DNA of 64,000 bases from Bacillota bacterium (GCA_023443285.1 JAEZVB010000002.1:62001-126000), one strand, 5' to 3'. Shown: positions 31,740 through 40,495, numbered from the stretch's first letter. The notes: a model not told the origin generated them from the sequence alone. Program-made: numbers and translations.

Positions 31740-32333
31740 ATGGCCTTGTTCCGTGCTTATAAAAAATCAACAAAACCCAAACTTGCCATATCTGAGAATA
31801 TGTCATGTGCTGACGAGCTGTGTCCCAATCACCCTGATTTATTGCTTCTCCGGGATGCAGCGGCCGATGAGCGTAATGCTATTGCCTTTTATCTGGAAGC
31901 GTCCCGAACCTCCTGTCTGCCCCATCTCTTTTTGGACGTAGCCGAGGACGAAATGCATCATTATGTTGAAATCATGCGGGAAGTTTCCCGCCTTGATCCC
32001 GTACAGGCTCAAATGTTTAGCGAGGAAGAACTTGATATCCTGTTAATGACCCGACCCAAACCCAAGACTAAAGCAGCTATCCTCAAGGAAAGCAATAGCC
32101 CAGTGGTTCCGCCTGACCGCAAAGACATGCCGACAATAATTCTGGCAACCAAAGCCTTACATGACGAACTCCAAGCTACAAATAAATATCAAAGATATAT
32201 GGAAACCGCCGAAGACCGTGATGTGCAGTTGCTGTTCTGCCACCTAATGAACGAAGAGAAGGAACATATTGCCGAATTCACCGCCGCTCTGTTTGCGCTT
32301 ACCCACGAACCTATACCACCAGAAGACGACTAA
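31740..32333 (+). CDS. Ferritin-like/rubrerythrin-type diiron protein
   Basis: A 197-residue soluble protein from ATG 31740 behind GGAGGTGG. Two ferritin-like halves each provide E...ExxH sequence: DERNAIAFYLEA with EDEMHHYVEIM, then HDELQATNKYQRYM with NEEKEHIAEFTAAL. This is the four-helix diiron site of rubrerythrins. There is no C-terminal rubredoxin domain, so it needs an outside electron donor if it reduces peroxide. The linker between the halves (~100-130) is Lys/Pro-rich. Its role is probably peroxide defence or iron handling in an anaerobe. It is divergent from the broken coiled-coil gene. Confidence 0.85.
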   Translation: MALFRAYKKSTKPKLAISENMSCADELCPNHPDLLLLRDAAADERNAIAFYLEASRTSCLPHLFLDVAEDEMHHYVEIMREVSRLDPVQAQMFSEEELDILLMTRPKPKTKAAILKESNSPVVPPDRKDMPTIILATKALHDELQATNKYQRYMETAEDRDVQLLFCHLMNEEKEHIAEFTAALFALTHEPIPPEDD

Positions 32334-32342
32334 ATAAGTGAA

Positions 32343-32371
32343 AAGGACAGGCAAAAAAGCCTATCCTTTTT
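32343..32371. terminator. Bidirectional terminator
   Basis: AAAAGGACAGGC and GCCTATCCTTTT pair around AAAAAA, with TTTTATTT on the plus strand. It ends the ferritin-like gene and overlaps the end of the convergent hypothetical gene. Confidence 0.75.
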
Positions 32372-32720
32372 ATTTATTCCCACGGTGTACATGCTGTTTC
32401 CCGCTTGACTCGGCTTTAATTTTAGGCTTGACCTCTACTGCTGTCAGTATTACCTGATTGTCTTGGCAGGCAACCTTAATCTGATAATCAACTATACCTT
32501 GCTTATAAAGATTAAGTTTTAGCTCAAGTAACGCTTTGCCAACTGACTCTTTGAGCTCTGGTGTAAAGTAGGCACTATTAATATCTTCTGCCGGTTCCTT
32601 TTTTGCTGACTTGACCGGCCGCGAAACCGGTTCATCCAGAATTTCGGTCTCAAAGGTGGGCTCCTCTTGCCAGCCCTTTAGCATTTCACTATCGCTAAGA
32701 TTTTTTTTGATTTTACCCAC
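32370..32720 (-). CDS. Hypothetical soluble protein
   Basis: A 116-residue protein starting at GTG 32720 behind AGGAGGT. The first half is charged and probably disordered (MGKIKKNLSDSEMLKGWQEEPTF). The second half (~50-105) looks folded, with a helix (TPELKESVGKALLELKLNLY) and two strands (DYQIKVACQ, QVILTAVEVK). The C-terminus is basic (SSGKQHVHRGNK). No family was recognised. It follows the amidohydrolase-like gene by five bases and is certainly co-transcribed with it, so a linked function is likely. Confidence 0.7.
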   Translation of the reverse strand: MGKIKKNLSDSEMLKGWQEEPTFETEILDEPVSRPVKSAKKEPAEDINSAYFTPELKESVGKALLELKLNLYKQGIVDYQIKVACQDNQVILTAVEVKPKIKAESSGKQHVHRGNK

Positions 32721-32725
32721 AATAA

Positions 32726-33385
32726 TTACCTCCTGGAAAATACAACACTAAATTCTTTGACTACAGCTGCCAAAATATCAATTACTTCTTGGCGGTGATA
32801 CTCCCTGAGCGTCCGGGAAATTTCAAGTTGAAAGGCATTATAGTTTTTGCCATACCCCGGATAACGCCGCCCTTCGCCCCAGCGATGCGCAGCCAGCGAC
32901 TGATTGCCCACCCAGTGTTTATCAAATACAACTTTTGCATCTGGAAAAGCCTGATGGACTTTTGCCTTCAGTGTTTTACCAAACCATTGTCTGACCTTGC
33001 CGGAGCAGGTTTGCCCATGAATTGTCCCTACCTCAAGACTCAAGGGGCCATGAAGTTCATCCTTCATGCCATGAATGCCAATATGCAGGTAAGGTCTGGC
33101 TAATTGGCAATATCCGGGCGCTAATAATCCTCTATTATAAAGAAACTGACTGATAACATCCCGGTATTCCCATACAGCCTCGTCATTTCCTAGGCTCGGC
33201 GGGCGGTTAAGATCAGCAATTGTCCGCGAAACCGTTCCAATAATCCCGGCGCATCCGGTCTTGCCCATAATCCCGGCAGCAATCTCGTCCGTAAATCGAT
33301 CGGCTTTCGGTGAAGTGGCATGTACAGCATCAACGTGACAACAGTTATTGCCAAAAGCATATTTAACATAATTACCATTTTTCAA
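32726..33385 (-). CDS. N-formylglutamate amidohydrolase-like protein
   Basis: A 219-residue protein starting at TTG 33385, seven bases after AGGGGG. Sequence marks that suggest the FGase/zinc carboxypeptidase-like fold are HVDAVHATSPKADRFTDEIA, the ADLNRPPS motif (DLNR is typical), HIGIHGMKDE as a metal or substrate His pair, and the late FQLEISRTLRE, where a Glu often serves as the catalytic base. It lacks a signal peptide, so it acts in the cytoplasm. Substrates in the family are N-formyl-glutamate or other amides. The match is from motif pattern only and the specific substrate is unknown. It is the first gene of a two-gene operon. Confidence 0.6.
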   Translation of the reverse strand: MKNGNYVKYAFGNNCCHVDAVHATSPKADRFTDEIAAGIMGKTGCAGIIGTVSRTIADLNRPPSLGNDEAVWEYRDVISQFLYNRGLLAPGYCQLARPYLHIGIHGMKDELHGPLSLEVGTIHGQTCSGKVRQWFGKTLKAKVHQAFPDAKVVFDKHWVGNQSLAAHRWGEGRRYPGYGKNYNAFQLEISRTLREYHRQEVIDILAAVVKEFSVVFSRR

Positions 33386-33531
33386 TATGTAACCCCCTGC
33401 AAGTTTTCTTAGGAAAAATGGCCGTCTTTTTAACCAAAATGCAAAGCCCTATTTCCTTATTTGCAAGGATATTTTTTGATATGTATTTAGCAGATATTCT
33501 AGTATTTCTTTACCTGGAGCACCAAATCCTG

Positions 33532-33577
33532 CAAAAAAATAGTAGGCTTTCCAGCAATTACTGAAATTCCTACTATC
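33532..33577 (-). terminator. Rho-independent terminator
   Basis: On the minus strand ATAGTAGG...TTCAG pairs with CTGGAA...CCTACTAT and is followed by TTTTTTTG, just after the Fe-S protein gene. Confidence 0.85.
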
Positions 33578-33589
33578 TTATTCTATGAA

Positions 33590-34303
33590 TTAGTCTTCCC
33601 TGATTGTACCGTCTGTACCGATTACCACCACACGCCAGGGAATCATCTTACCACTTTGTTTCAGCGCCTCTATAACAGCGTTTTCTAAGCCACCACAGCA
33701 AGGCACCTCCATGCGGACTACAGTAAGGCTTTTGATTTCATGCAGTTGCAATATTTCGGTTAACTTAGCAGCATAATTGGCCTTATCCAGCTTAGGACAG
33801 CCAATAACCGTAATCTTATTGCGCATAAACTCAGCATGCAGATTAGCATATGCATAGGCTGCGCAATCAGCCGCTACCAGCAGGTGAGCGTTGTCAAAAT
33901 AAGGTGCATTTGCCGATACCAGCTGCAATTGACATGGCCATTGCCGTAACTGCGAGGCTGTCGCCACCGTCTCACTACGACTAGTTTCTTCTTTCCTTTT
34001 GAGCTCCCTGGCCATTGTGCCCGGGCAGCCACATGCCATCTGCGGCAAACTGGTCGGCGCCTTGCCGGCGGCAATATGTTGCTCAACAGCTGCTTCGTCA
34101 AAAGCAGGCGCTTCTCGCTCAATAATGCTAATGGCTCCGCGGGGGCAATCAGGTAAACAGGCTCCCAGTCCATCACATAAGTTGTCTGCTACCAATTTAG
34201 CTTTTCCATCAACCAGTTGCAAAGCCGCCTCATGACAAGCCCCGATACATAATCCACAGCCATCGCACTTGTCCTCATTAATAGTAACAATTTTTCTCAG
34301 CAT
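33590..34303 (-). CDS. Ferredoxin-domain Fe-S protein with extra cysteine motifs
   Basis: A 237-residue protein. Residues ~8-65 are a 2x[4Fe-4S] ferredoxin domain (CDGCGLCIGACHEAAL and CDGLGACLPDCPRGAI; the fourth Cys of the first cluster lacks the usual CP). Further cysteines occur in MACGCPGTMA (~100) and in VPCCGGLENAV (~200). The C-terminal half reads like an alpha/beta domain (HLLVAADCAAYAY, KITVIGCPKLDKANYAAKL). I recall proteins of this type in anaerobes linked to hybrid cluster protein or ferredoxin metabolism, but not an assigned function. The start follows AAAGGAG. A Crp-type palindrome lies about 80 bases upstream. Confidence 0.82.
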   Translation of the reverse strand: MLRKIVTINEDKCDGCGLCIGACHEAALQLVDGKAKLVADNLCDGLGACLPDCPRGAISIIEREAPAFDEAAVEQHIAAGKAPTSLPQMACGCPGTMARELKRKEETSRSETVATASQLRQWPCQLQLVSANAPYFDNAHLLVAADCAAYAYANLHAEFMRNKITVIGCPKLDKANYAAKLTEILQLHEIKSLTVVRMEVPCCGGLENAVIEALKQSGKMIPWRVVVIGTDGTIRED

Positions 34304-34381
34304 ATCTATTCTCCTTTATCTTTATTTTTTGAAGTCTTTTGTATTCTTAGATAAAGGATATACCAAAGTCAATTAACTGTC

Positions 34382-34397
34382 GGTGATTAAAATCACA
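34382..34397. promoter_or_regulatory. Crp-type palindrome upstream of the Fe-S protein gene
   Basis: GGTGAT-TAAA-ATCACA (minus strand TGTGAT-TTTA-ATCACC) differs from the perfect dyad in one base. It is centred about 87 bases upstream of the Fe-S protein start, between that gene and uspA. Confidence 0.55.
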
Positions 34398-34416
34398 TCT
34401 GCAACTAATCTCGTAG

Positions 34417-34893
34417 TTATTCGGGACAAGAGTATGGGACAATGGTAACCGGACACTGAGCTACATTAAGCACACCATAACTAACGCTGCCTAAAACTCC
34501 ACCTAACATTGGGTTCATGCCGCGTGACCCCATAATGATCATCCGCACACCGTCTGGTAAGCAACTTTCACCCTCCGGCACAGAATCGCGTATCCCCGCT
34601 TCCTGACAAATCTGATCTTTAGCATCCCCAATTCTTAGTTTTAACTCATATTCTACTCCGGCTTGTTCCAAGATACTTTTGGCAGATACTATTACCTCTT
34701 CAAACAGATGCTGCTGATAGTCGCGAATGGTGGCTTCCCCGAAGAATACCTTGGTATGTGCAGTACGAAAGCTTGGCTGCACATTTAAGACAATAAGCTT
34801 TTCCTGTAATAATTTTGCCAGGTTTGCAGCCAGCCGCAATGCCTCTAGAGCATTGTGTGAACCGTCAAAGGGAACTAGAATATCTTTCTTCAT
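34417..34893 (-). CDS. Universal stress protein (UspA family)
   Basis: A 158-residue Usp-fold protein. It opens KKDILVPFDGSHNALEAL and ends with the ATP-binding pattern GSRGMNPMLGGVLGSVSYGVLNVAQCPVTIV, that is G-X2-G-X9-G-(S), which marks the ATP-binding branch of the family. A typical insertion near residues 90-115 (GDAKDQICQEAGIRDSVPEG) is longer than in small Usp proteins. The start follows AGGAGGTATTACC. Such proteins respond to stress and energy limitation. It is a single gene by spacing. Confidence 0.93.
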   Translation of the reverse strand: MKKDILVPFDGSHNALEALRLAANLAKLLQEKLIVLNVQPSFRTAHTKVFFGEATIRDYQQHLFEEVIVSAKSILEQAGVEYELKLRIGDAKDQICQEAGIRDSVPEGESCLPDGVRMIIMGSRGMNPMLGGVLGSVSYGVLNVAQCPVTIVPYSCPE

Positions 34894-34958
34894 GGTAATA
34901 CCTCCTGTCGTAAAAGTTATGTGATATTAATTCGCCAATACTATAAATTTTCCTTTAT

Positions 34959-36593
34959 TTACTTGTAAAGTTTGTTGTTCATAGTCAAATAATCCAAAAA
35001 TCTTTTGGCCAGCTCTGGGTCAAATTGTGTTCCCATCCCTAATTCTATTTCTTGCATAGCAGCTTTGTTATCCAGGGCACTTTTATATGGACGGTCATGG
35101 GTAATAACGTCATATGTATCTGCCAGAGAAAAAATACGAGCCAAAACAGGGATCTGCTCCCCTTTTAGTCCATAAGGATAGCCATTACCGTCCCAGCGTT
35201 CGTGAAGAGCTAGTATGATTTCCGCCAACGTTGGTTCTCCGATAGATTGTGCCATCCGATATCCAATATCACTGTGGCCTTTTACAATCTCCCATTCACT
35301 AGATGTTAGAGGACCCGTCTTCCCTAATATATCGACAGGAATAGCCACTTTCCCAATATCATGTAGCTTTGCCAGTTGTATGATCTGTTTTATTTCGGCA
35401 GAATCACTATCCATTCCCAAGAAGGCAATAAAGTCAAACACTAATTGATTTACTCTGTCACTATGATCATTGCTTTCGAAGCAGCGATTACGAAGTATTT
35501 CTTCCAGCCTGGTAATTATGCTTCTGCGAACTTCTCTTCCTTTATTGAGTTTGTCATTATACATCCTGTTTTCAGCAACATTAAACATTTCTGCAAGACG
35601 GATAGCCCCCGAACTTTTGGTCGTTGCTCCCATTGCTGCACTCAAGGGGATCGTACTGTTAACCACATCCGTACAGCCACGCTGAATCTTTTCACACACC
35701 TTGGCACATTCACTTTCGTCTGCTTGCGGGAGTATAATAAGAAACTCATCGCCACCCCAGCGGGCGACAATGTCCTTCTGTTGACAGGATTTCCTTAGTA
35801 TCTTCGCCAGTTCCACCAAAAGCAAATCCCCCTGCTGGTGGCCGAAAACATCATTAATTAGCTTCAAGCCATTCATATCAATCATGATAATGCTTATCGG
35901 GAGCGAGTCGGGTTTCTCTAATTCCGGCAATACGGCTTCGACATGAGCACGATTGAATAGGGATGTTAATTTGTCATGATAACTCAAAAAGCGAATTTTT
36001 TCTTCCGCCTTCAATCTCTCTGTTATGTCTGTCAGGATCATCATGATCAAAATGTCTTCCGTTGTTTCCTCGGTCTGGGCTAATATTTTGCATTCCACCT
36101 GAACATCTTTGTCACCTAACTTAAAAACAGTTGGAATCTGCATTAATTCCTTTTTTTCAGACCCCCTGCAACAGGAAAAAACACGCGTAAAAGCGTCCTG
36201 CAGTTCCTTTTCAACAGCGTTATTCCCTTGTCCTAAAAGCTCAGGTATCGATAGTCCCCCTATTTTTTTGCCAAAAATTCTTGTACACTCGGCACTATAT
36301 TGTCGATCCACTGTTAGATCACGACCAAAGGTAAGGAAACCTTGATTCGCGTTATCTAATAGGTTCTGAACCTCATTTTGATGACGCTTCAGTACTTGAC
36401 CCTGACTGTCACTGATATAAAAAACCTTTTTGGTAATGCGAAGCAGCTTTTGGTATTGGCTTGCCAACGTTTTATAATGCAGCAGCAGCTCATTGCCGCA
36501 ATACCGCTTATCTGTAATGTTGGCCATTGCTGCCCGCATAATTTCTTTCTCATCACGAAATAATCTCTCGTCACTATTTCTGCCTGAGGCCAC
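34959..36593 (-). CDS. PAS-GGDEF-HD-GYP c-di-GMP synthase/phosphodiesterase (SiaD-like position)
   Basis: A 544-residue soluble protein. An N-terminal helical region precedes a PAS-like domain (~75-195), an intact GGDEF domain (motif RWGGDEF, 280-284) and an HD-GYP domain (HD at 411-412 in LAKLHDIGK; HERWDGNGYP near 464-473). The inhibitory I-site normally RxxD before GGDEF reads QQKD, so product inhibition is probably lost. Both domains look catalytic, so it may make and degrade c-di-GMP. The start is GTG 36593 behind AGGGGGG, 15 bases after the PP2C phosphatase gene. It takes the place of SiaD in the Sia operon, where SiaC binding activates the cyclase. Confidence 0.88.
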   Translation of the reverse strand: MASGRNSDERLFRDEKEIMRAAMANITDKRYCGNELLLHYKTLASQYQKLLRITKKVFYISDSQGQVLKRHQNEVQNLLDNANQGFLTFGRDLTVDRQYSAECTRIFGKKIGGLSIPELLGQGNNAVEKELQDAFTRVFSCCRGSEKKELMQIPTVFKLGDKDVQVECKILAQTEETTEDILIMMILTDITERLKAEEKIRFLSYHDKLTSLFNRAHVEAVLPELEKPDSLPISIIMIDMNGLKLINDVFGHQQGDLLLVELAKILRKSCQQKDIVARWGGDEFLIILPQADESECAKVCEKIQRGCTDVVNSTIPLSAAMGATTKSSGAIRLAEMFNVAENRMYNDKLNKGREVRRSIITRLEEILRNRCFESNDHSDRVNQLVFDFIAFLGMDSDSAEIKQIIQLAKLHDIGKVAIPVDILGKTGPLTSSEWEIVKGHSDIGYRMAQSIGEPTLAEIILALHERWDGNGYPYGLKGEQIPVLARIFSLADTYDVITHDRPYKSALDNKAAMQEIELGMGTQFDPELAKRFLDYLTMNNKLYK

Positions 36594-36608
36594 ACCAAAC
36601 GCCCCCCT

Positions 36609-38465
36609 TCATCTGAATGAAAACCCGATTAGCGTGATATCATCCCGTTGCGCTTCATTACCCATATAGTCGTATAGTACTTGCTCAAAGGCTTGCTGTT
36701 GCTCCGGCAATTCTTGTGCCCCATGCTCTTCGATTACCTGCATGAACCGCTTCCTGCCAAGAGGAAAATCCCCTTCCCCACCATTTTGATCAAGATAACC
36801 GTCTGTTGTCAGATAGAATATATCACCTGGTTGAGCCGCCCAGTAGTGGTTGGTAAACTCCAGATTATTACTTGATCGATAGTAACCGATACTCTTCTTG
36901 TCGGCCTTAATAACATACACTTGGTTCTCTCTGTAAATATAAAGCGGGATTTTAGCTCCAGCAAACGTCACCTGCTTGTCCTGATCGATATAACAAATAC
37001 CTATGTCTAGCCCATCGTCTGCCATTCGATTGTGGCTGTTTCGATGAAGCATTTCCTTCATCCGGCAATTTAACTCGGCTATGATGCGTGCCGGCTCAGT
37101 TTCCCCCTGGTCAACAATATGTTTTAGAACAGAATTCACCGCCATCGTCATAAATGCACCAGGCACTCCATGACCAGTACAATCTCCAACCGCAATTAGG
37201 CATCTGCCCTTACCCAGCCGTCGTACCCAATAAAAGTCACCACCAACAATATCCCGAGGTTTCCAAAGAACAAAACAGCCACTAAAAACAGCCTGTAGTT
37301 CTTCCTGCGTTGGCAAAATTGCTTCTTGAAGTCTTTGCGCATACTCAATACTATCCATGATTTTTTGATTCTTGACCACTAGTTCCCAAGTCCGTTCCTT
37401 TACCTGCTTTTCCATTTGTTCTGTAAGCAAAAGCGCGCGTTGCAAGGGATTCGCGATCCGGTTAGATACAATATAAAAAACAAATATCATCAGCGCCAAG
37501 GCTACCAGCCCAGCTATTGCCGTATATAGCTTTATATTGCCGAGAATAGCAATACTCTCGCTGCGCGGAATTTGGAACACCACTTTCCAGGCAGTCGATT
37601 TTGTAAATTGATAAGCTAGATCCATTGTTTCGCCATCTCTAGCAGTGTATTCCATAATTTGTGGAGTTGTAGCCGCGTTGTCTCTGCTGTGAACAACTTG
37701 AGCGACTACATCGGTTGGTAAAAAATCATTGAGATATTTACCATTATCGCTAAAATCATCAGATAGATGAATCTTGCCGTTACCGTCAACCAGCCACAGA
37801 TTGCTTTTTTCGCCAAATTTATATTTCTGAAATTCTTTAGCAATCGATTTCATACTGAGCCCCACTCCAGCAACTGCAACTGGCTGGTGTATATCACCGA
37901 CTAAGGCATTTATAAAAACAAAAGTATCTTGTCTCCTGCTGTTGTAGTCAATATTTATATCAACAGCTTTTCTCGACTTAAGCGCATCATAGAACCACCG
38001 ATCATCTGGCGATGTCGGAGACAGAACTTGGTTTGACTCAAAACCTTCTGCCCAATACCTGTTGGTAATTGCACTGCCGACAAAAGAATTGGCATAATCA
38101 TAATTTTGCGCAATATTATTTATTTTTGCTTCGGAATACTCGCTTAAAAGCCTATCTTGCTCTCCCCCGGAAACCCACTGAATTATCATGGGATCTGTAG
38201 CTAACAGCAAGGCGGCCTCATTAGCTCGCTCAATGCGTCCGTCAATTTTCGCCGTAATAGACTCAATAGTATACACCAAATCCCGGGTTTTTAGCTTGTC
38301 TACTATAGCATTACGCGTTATAAAGTAGCTTACGCTGCCTGTAAGCACCACTGCTAGTATAATGATAAGGCATGCCAGTACAACAACTTTAATTGTGCCG
38401 CTGTCATATATGATGCCCTTGCTGTCAGGGCGAAGCTCCTTTCCTTCTCTGTTATCGCTATGCAT
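36609..38465 (-). CDS. siaA: SiaA-like membrane PP2C phosphatase (dCache-TM-SpoIIE)
   Basis: A 618-residue membrane protein. A first helix (~28-50) leads to a periplasmic double Cache-like sensor (~60-325); a second helix (~335-358) is followed by a short linker coiled coil and a SpoIIE/PP2C phosphatase domain (~400-618) with metal-binding VGGDFYW and GDCTGHGVPGAFMTM motifs. It is the SiaA/RsbU-type phosphatase that would dephosphorylate the Thr of SiaC when its ligand binds outside. Its ATG directly abuts the siaC stop (TAAATG). A general RsbU-type role is the alternative, but the flanking SiaB and SiaC homologues favour Sia. Confidence 0.88.
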   Translation of the reverse strand: MHSDNREGKELRPDSKGIIYDSGTIKVVVLACLIIILAVVLTGSVSYFITRNAIVDKLKTRDLVYTIESITAKIDGRIERANEAALLLATDPMIIQWVSGGEQDRLLSEYSEAKINNIAQNYDYANSFVGSAITNRYWAEGFESNQVLSPTSPDDRWFYDALKSRKAVDINIDYNSRRQDTFVFINALVGDIHQPVAVAGVGLSMKSIAKEFQKYKFGEKSNLWLVDGNGKIHLSDDFSDNGKYLNDFLPTDVVAQVVHSRDNAATTPQIMEYTARDGETMDLAYQFTKSTAWKVVFQIPRSESIAILGNIKLYTAIAGLVALALMIFVFYIVSNRIANPLQRALLLTEQMEKQVKERTWELVVKNQKIMDSIEYAQRLQEAILPTQEELQAVFSGCFVLWKPRDIVGGDFYWVRRLGKGRCLIAVGDCTGHGVPGAFMTMAVNSVLKHIVDQGETEPARIIAELNCRMKEMLHRNSHNRMADDGLDIGICYIDQDKQVTFAGAKIPLYIYRENQVYVIKADKKSIGYYRSSNNLEFTNHYWAAQPGDIFYLTTDGYLDQNGGEGDFPLGRKRFMQVIEEHGAQELPEQQQAFEQVLYDYMGNEAQRDDITLIGFSFR

Positions 38466-38852
38466 TTACTCTTTTACCGGATTAATCTCAAAAGGCAGTT
38501 CAAGATCCTCTTTAAATTCTTCGGCACACTCTAACGCCATATCATTCTCCACATCATAATGCCAGCGAACAGCCACATTCTTCCCCTCACGATATGCATT
38601 TTCCAATTTTTCAAGGAGCGTCATTATACACTTGGAACTGCTTGTATTAATATAAGGCATATGAAAATACATTTCCAATATCACCGCCTGCTCCAATTGC
38701 TGCAAATACTCATCCAGCCAGGTAAAGATCGGTTCATAAAACTTAAAAGCGTTTTCCGGGTAAGACTGTCCTGTAATAAGCATCTTGCCATTATGGGGAT
38801 CAAACTCTATTTTAGGTGTAGACTTTGTCTTTTCAATATATAAGACTTCCAT
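38466..38852 (-). CDS. siaC: SiaC-family (DUF1987) phosphoswitch protein
   Basis: A 128-residue protein from ATG 38852 behind TAGGAGG. It is the DUF1987 fold: MEVLYIEKTKSTPKIEFDP at the N-terminus, then YINTSSSKCI with Thr70 at the position of the phospho-Thr of Pseudomonas SiaC (Thr68), and a long helix ending in VRWHYDVENDMALECAEEF. In the known system, the kinase SiaB phosphorylates SiaC, the phosphatase SiaA reverses it, and unphosphorylated SiaC activates the cyclase SiaD. It sits between siaB and siaA homologues, so the assignment is strong. Confidence 0.92.
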   Translation of the reverse strand: MEVLYIEKTKSTPKIEFDPHNGKMLITGQSYPENAFKFYEPIFTWLDEYLQQLEQAVILEMYFHMPYINTSSSKCIMTLLEKLENAYREGKNVAVRWHYDVENDMALECAEEFKEDLELPFEINPVKE

Positions 38853-38862
38853 GATAATCCTC

Positions 38863-39408
38863 CTAAACATATGCCCGCAAAGTAAAAAATGAAACCTGGT
38901 CATCTAAACATACTACGGAATAATTCAACGGCCTGCTGGTACGCCGCGCCATGTCAATAAGACCGAGACCGGCTCCGGTACTACCAGGTGGAATTTCCTT
39001 CTTTAATTGTTCTTTATATAACTTCTTTAGTCCCACTTTATCGTGTGCTACTATTTCATCCAATCTAGCTATAAGTACCGCAATATCGCTACTCTCAATG
39101 AGATTGCCTGCAGAAACGAAATAGCCTTCTTCTGATTTGCCAATAGCAACAATACCCGAATTGGCAATACGCTCTCCTATAGGAAACCCGCTTTTTATCA
39201 TACTATAGTTCTTAATATTCTGAGTCTGTTCAATAAATATGGAGAAAACATTATATATATCATTCTGTGGCGTAGCTTCTGTTTCCAAATATTTTTTTAC
39301 GGCCTCGCCCAACTCTTCAATAATGGTCTGGCTAAAACGACCGGAAAAACTTATTAACACCCCATAGTTCTGTAATAAATTTTGAAGGTTTAGCAAATTC
39401 ATTTCCAT
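38863..39408 (-). CDS. siaB: SiaB-family protein kinase
   Basis: A 181-residue soluble protein of the SiaB family (DUF6272), a GHKL-related kinase of SiaC. Typical segments are MEMNLLNLQNLLQNYGVLISFSG, the NIYNVFSIF-like helix (here NDIYNVFSIFIEQTQNIKNYS), and GSTGAGLGLIDMARRTS, which holds the Gly-rich nucleotide-binding turn. The start has two adjacent Met codons behind AGGGGG at longish spacing. It is the first gene of the four-gene Sia-like operon. Its stop is 10 bases before siaC. Confidence 0.88.
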   Translation of the reverse strand: MEMNLLNLQNLLQNYGVLISFSGRFSQTIIEELGEAVKKYLETEATPQNDIYNVFSIFIEQTQNIKNYSMIKSGFPIGERIANSGIVAIGKSEEGYFVSAGNLIESSDIAVLIARLDEIVAHDKVGLKKLYKEQLKKEIPPGSTGAGLGLIDMARRTSRPLNYSVVCLDDQVSFFTLRAYV

Positions 39409-39501
39409 AGAATTAATAACCCCCTAGCAGATATTGACTTGTAAACAACGAAATACTTTCGACAATTCCCTCTATTTTCCTGCAGGGTTACTCATATATA
39501 T

Positions 39502-39551
39502 ATAATAACACCAGCCTTCCAGGTAAAAATTTGGAAGGCTGGTGTTATTAT
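39502..39551 (-). terminator. Strong hairpin terminator after ribB
   Basis: ATAATAACACCAGCCTTCCA and its perfect complement form a 20-pair stem with a ten-base loop, 43 bases past the ribB stop. The stem end on the minus strand is TTATTAT. Confidence 0.75.
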
Positions 39552-39594
39552 ATAAAATAGTTTTATCCAGAACTATTTTTTACTACGTCCCATT

Positions 39595-40236
39595 TTATTG
39601 GTGAATCTTGCGATAATCGATCAAATCGTCGACGGTAACTACCGGCATCTTGTTCTTGTTGGCAAACGCAACTATTTCCGGTAAGCGTGCCATGGTTCCA
39701 TCCGGATTGGTGAGTTCGCACAATACGCCATAAGGTTTGAGACCGGCGAGCCGCATTAAGTCAACATTGGCTTCGGTATGTCCCGGCCGTTCTAATACGC
39801 CACCGACTTTTGCCCGTAAAGGAAAAACGTGGCCGGGCTGGCGCAAATCTCCGGCTGAGGCCTTATCGGCAATTGCCGCTTTGATTGTAGCAACACGGTC
39901 AGCAGCCGACACCCCGGTAGTAACACCTTGTGCCGCTTCAATAGAAACAGTAAACGCTGTTTGAAAACTGCTGGTATTGTTATCTACCATCATCGGCAAT
40001 TCTAACGCTTCAACTTTTTCCTCCGGCAAACACAAACAGACAATACCGCTGCATTCACGGATCAATAGTGCCATCTGCTCTGTTGTAAGCGATTCAGCAG
40101 CAAAAAAGATATCCCCTTCATTTTCTCGCTGCTCGTTATCTGTTACCAATACACCCTGACCATTACCTAGTGCACTCAGAGCCCGGTTCACCCGTTCCTC
40201 GGCAGTGCCAAACTGACTTAACAAATTCTGATTCAT
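39595..40236 (-). CDS. ribB: 3,4-dihydroxy-2-butanone 4-phosphate synthase
   Basis: A 213-residue enzyme converting ribulose 5-phosphate to 3,4-dihydroxy-2-butanone 4-phosphate and formate in riboflavin synthesis. Diagnostic motifs are [16 protein letters not shown] (metal ligand Glu), the VSIEAA segment, [38 protein letters not shown] and the [18 protein letters not shown] end. There is no fused GTP cyclohydrolase II (RibA) domain, unlike in Bacillus; the protein ends right after the RibB domain. An FMN riboswitch in the leader controls it. Confidence 0.96.
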   Translation of the reverse strand: MNQNLLSQFGTAEERVNRALSALGNGQGVLVTDNEQRENEGDIFFAAESLTTEQMALLIRECSGIVCLCLPEEKVEALELPMMVDNNTSSFQTAFTVSIEAAQGVTTGVSAADRVATIKAAIADKASAGDLRQPGHVFPLRAKVGGVLERPGHTEANVDLMRLAGLKPYGVLCELTNPDGTMARLPEIVAFANKNKMPVVTVDDLIDYRKIHQ

Positions 40237-40354
40237 AGTAATGCGCCTCCTATAGTAATAGTAGGACTTACTAAATCAGGGCCTTGAGGCGACAGCGATG
40301 AACCAATAAGTGCAAAACTAGCTCACAAAACGTTGTGCTGACCGCCTTATCCTC

Positions 40355-40495
40355 TTTCGTCCGGACTATACCGTCGGCACTGGCATCTCACCAGTTCTGC
40401 TGACCTCTTCGCAATCACGAAGAGCGCTCGCGGGCTCCCCAGTATAACTGGGATACCGCCGGTGGGGACTTGCACCCCGCCCTGAGAATAAGTCT
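40355..40495 (-). ncRNA. FMN riboswitch (RFN element)
   Basis: On the minus strand the conserved RFN order is present: TCTCAGGGCGGGGTGCAAGT, CCCCACCGGCGGTA, AGCCCGCGAGCGC, GGTGAGATGCC, GCCGACGGTATAGTCCGGA. The element lies about 120 bases upstream of ribB and would lower its expression when FMN binds. Confidence 0.97.
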
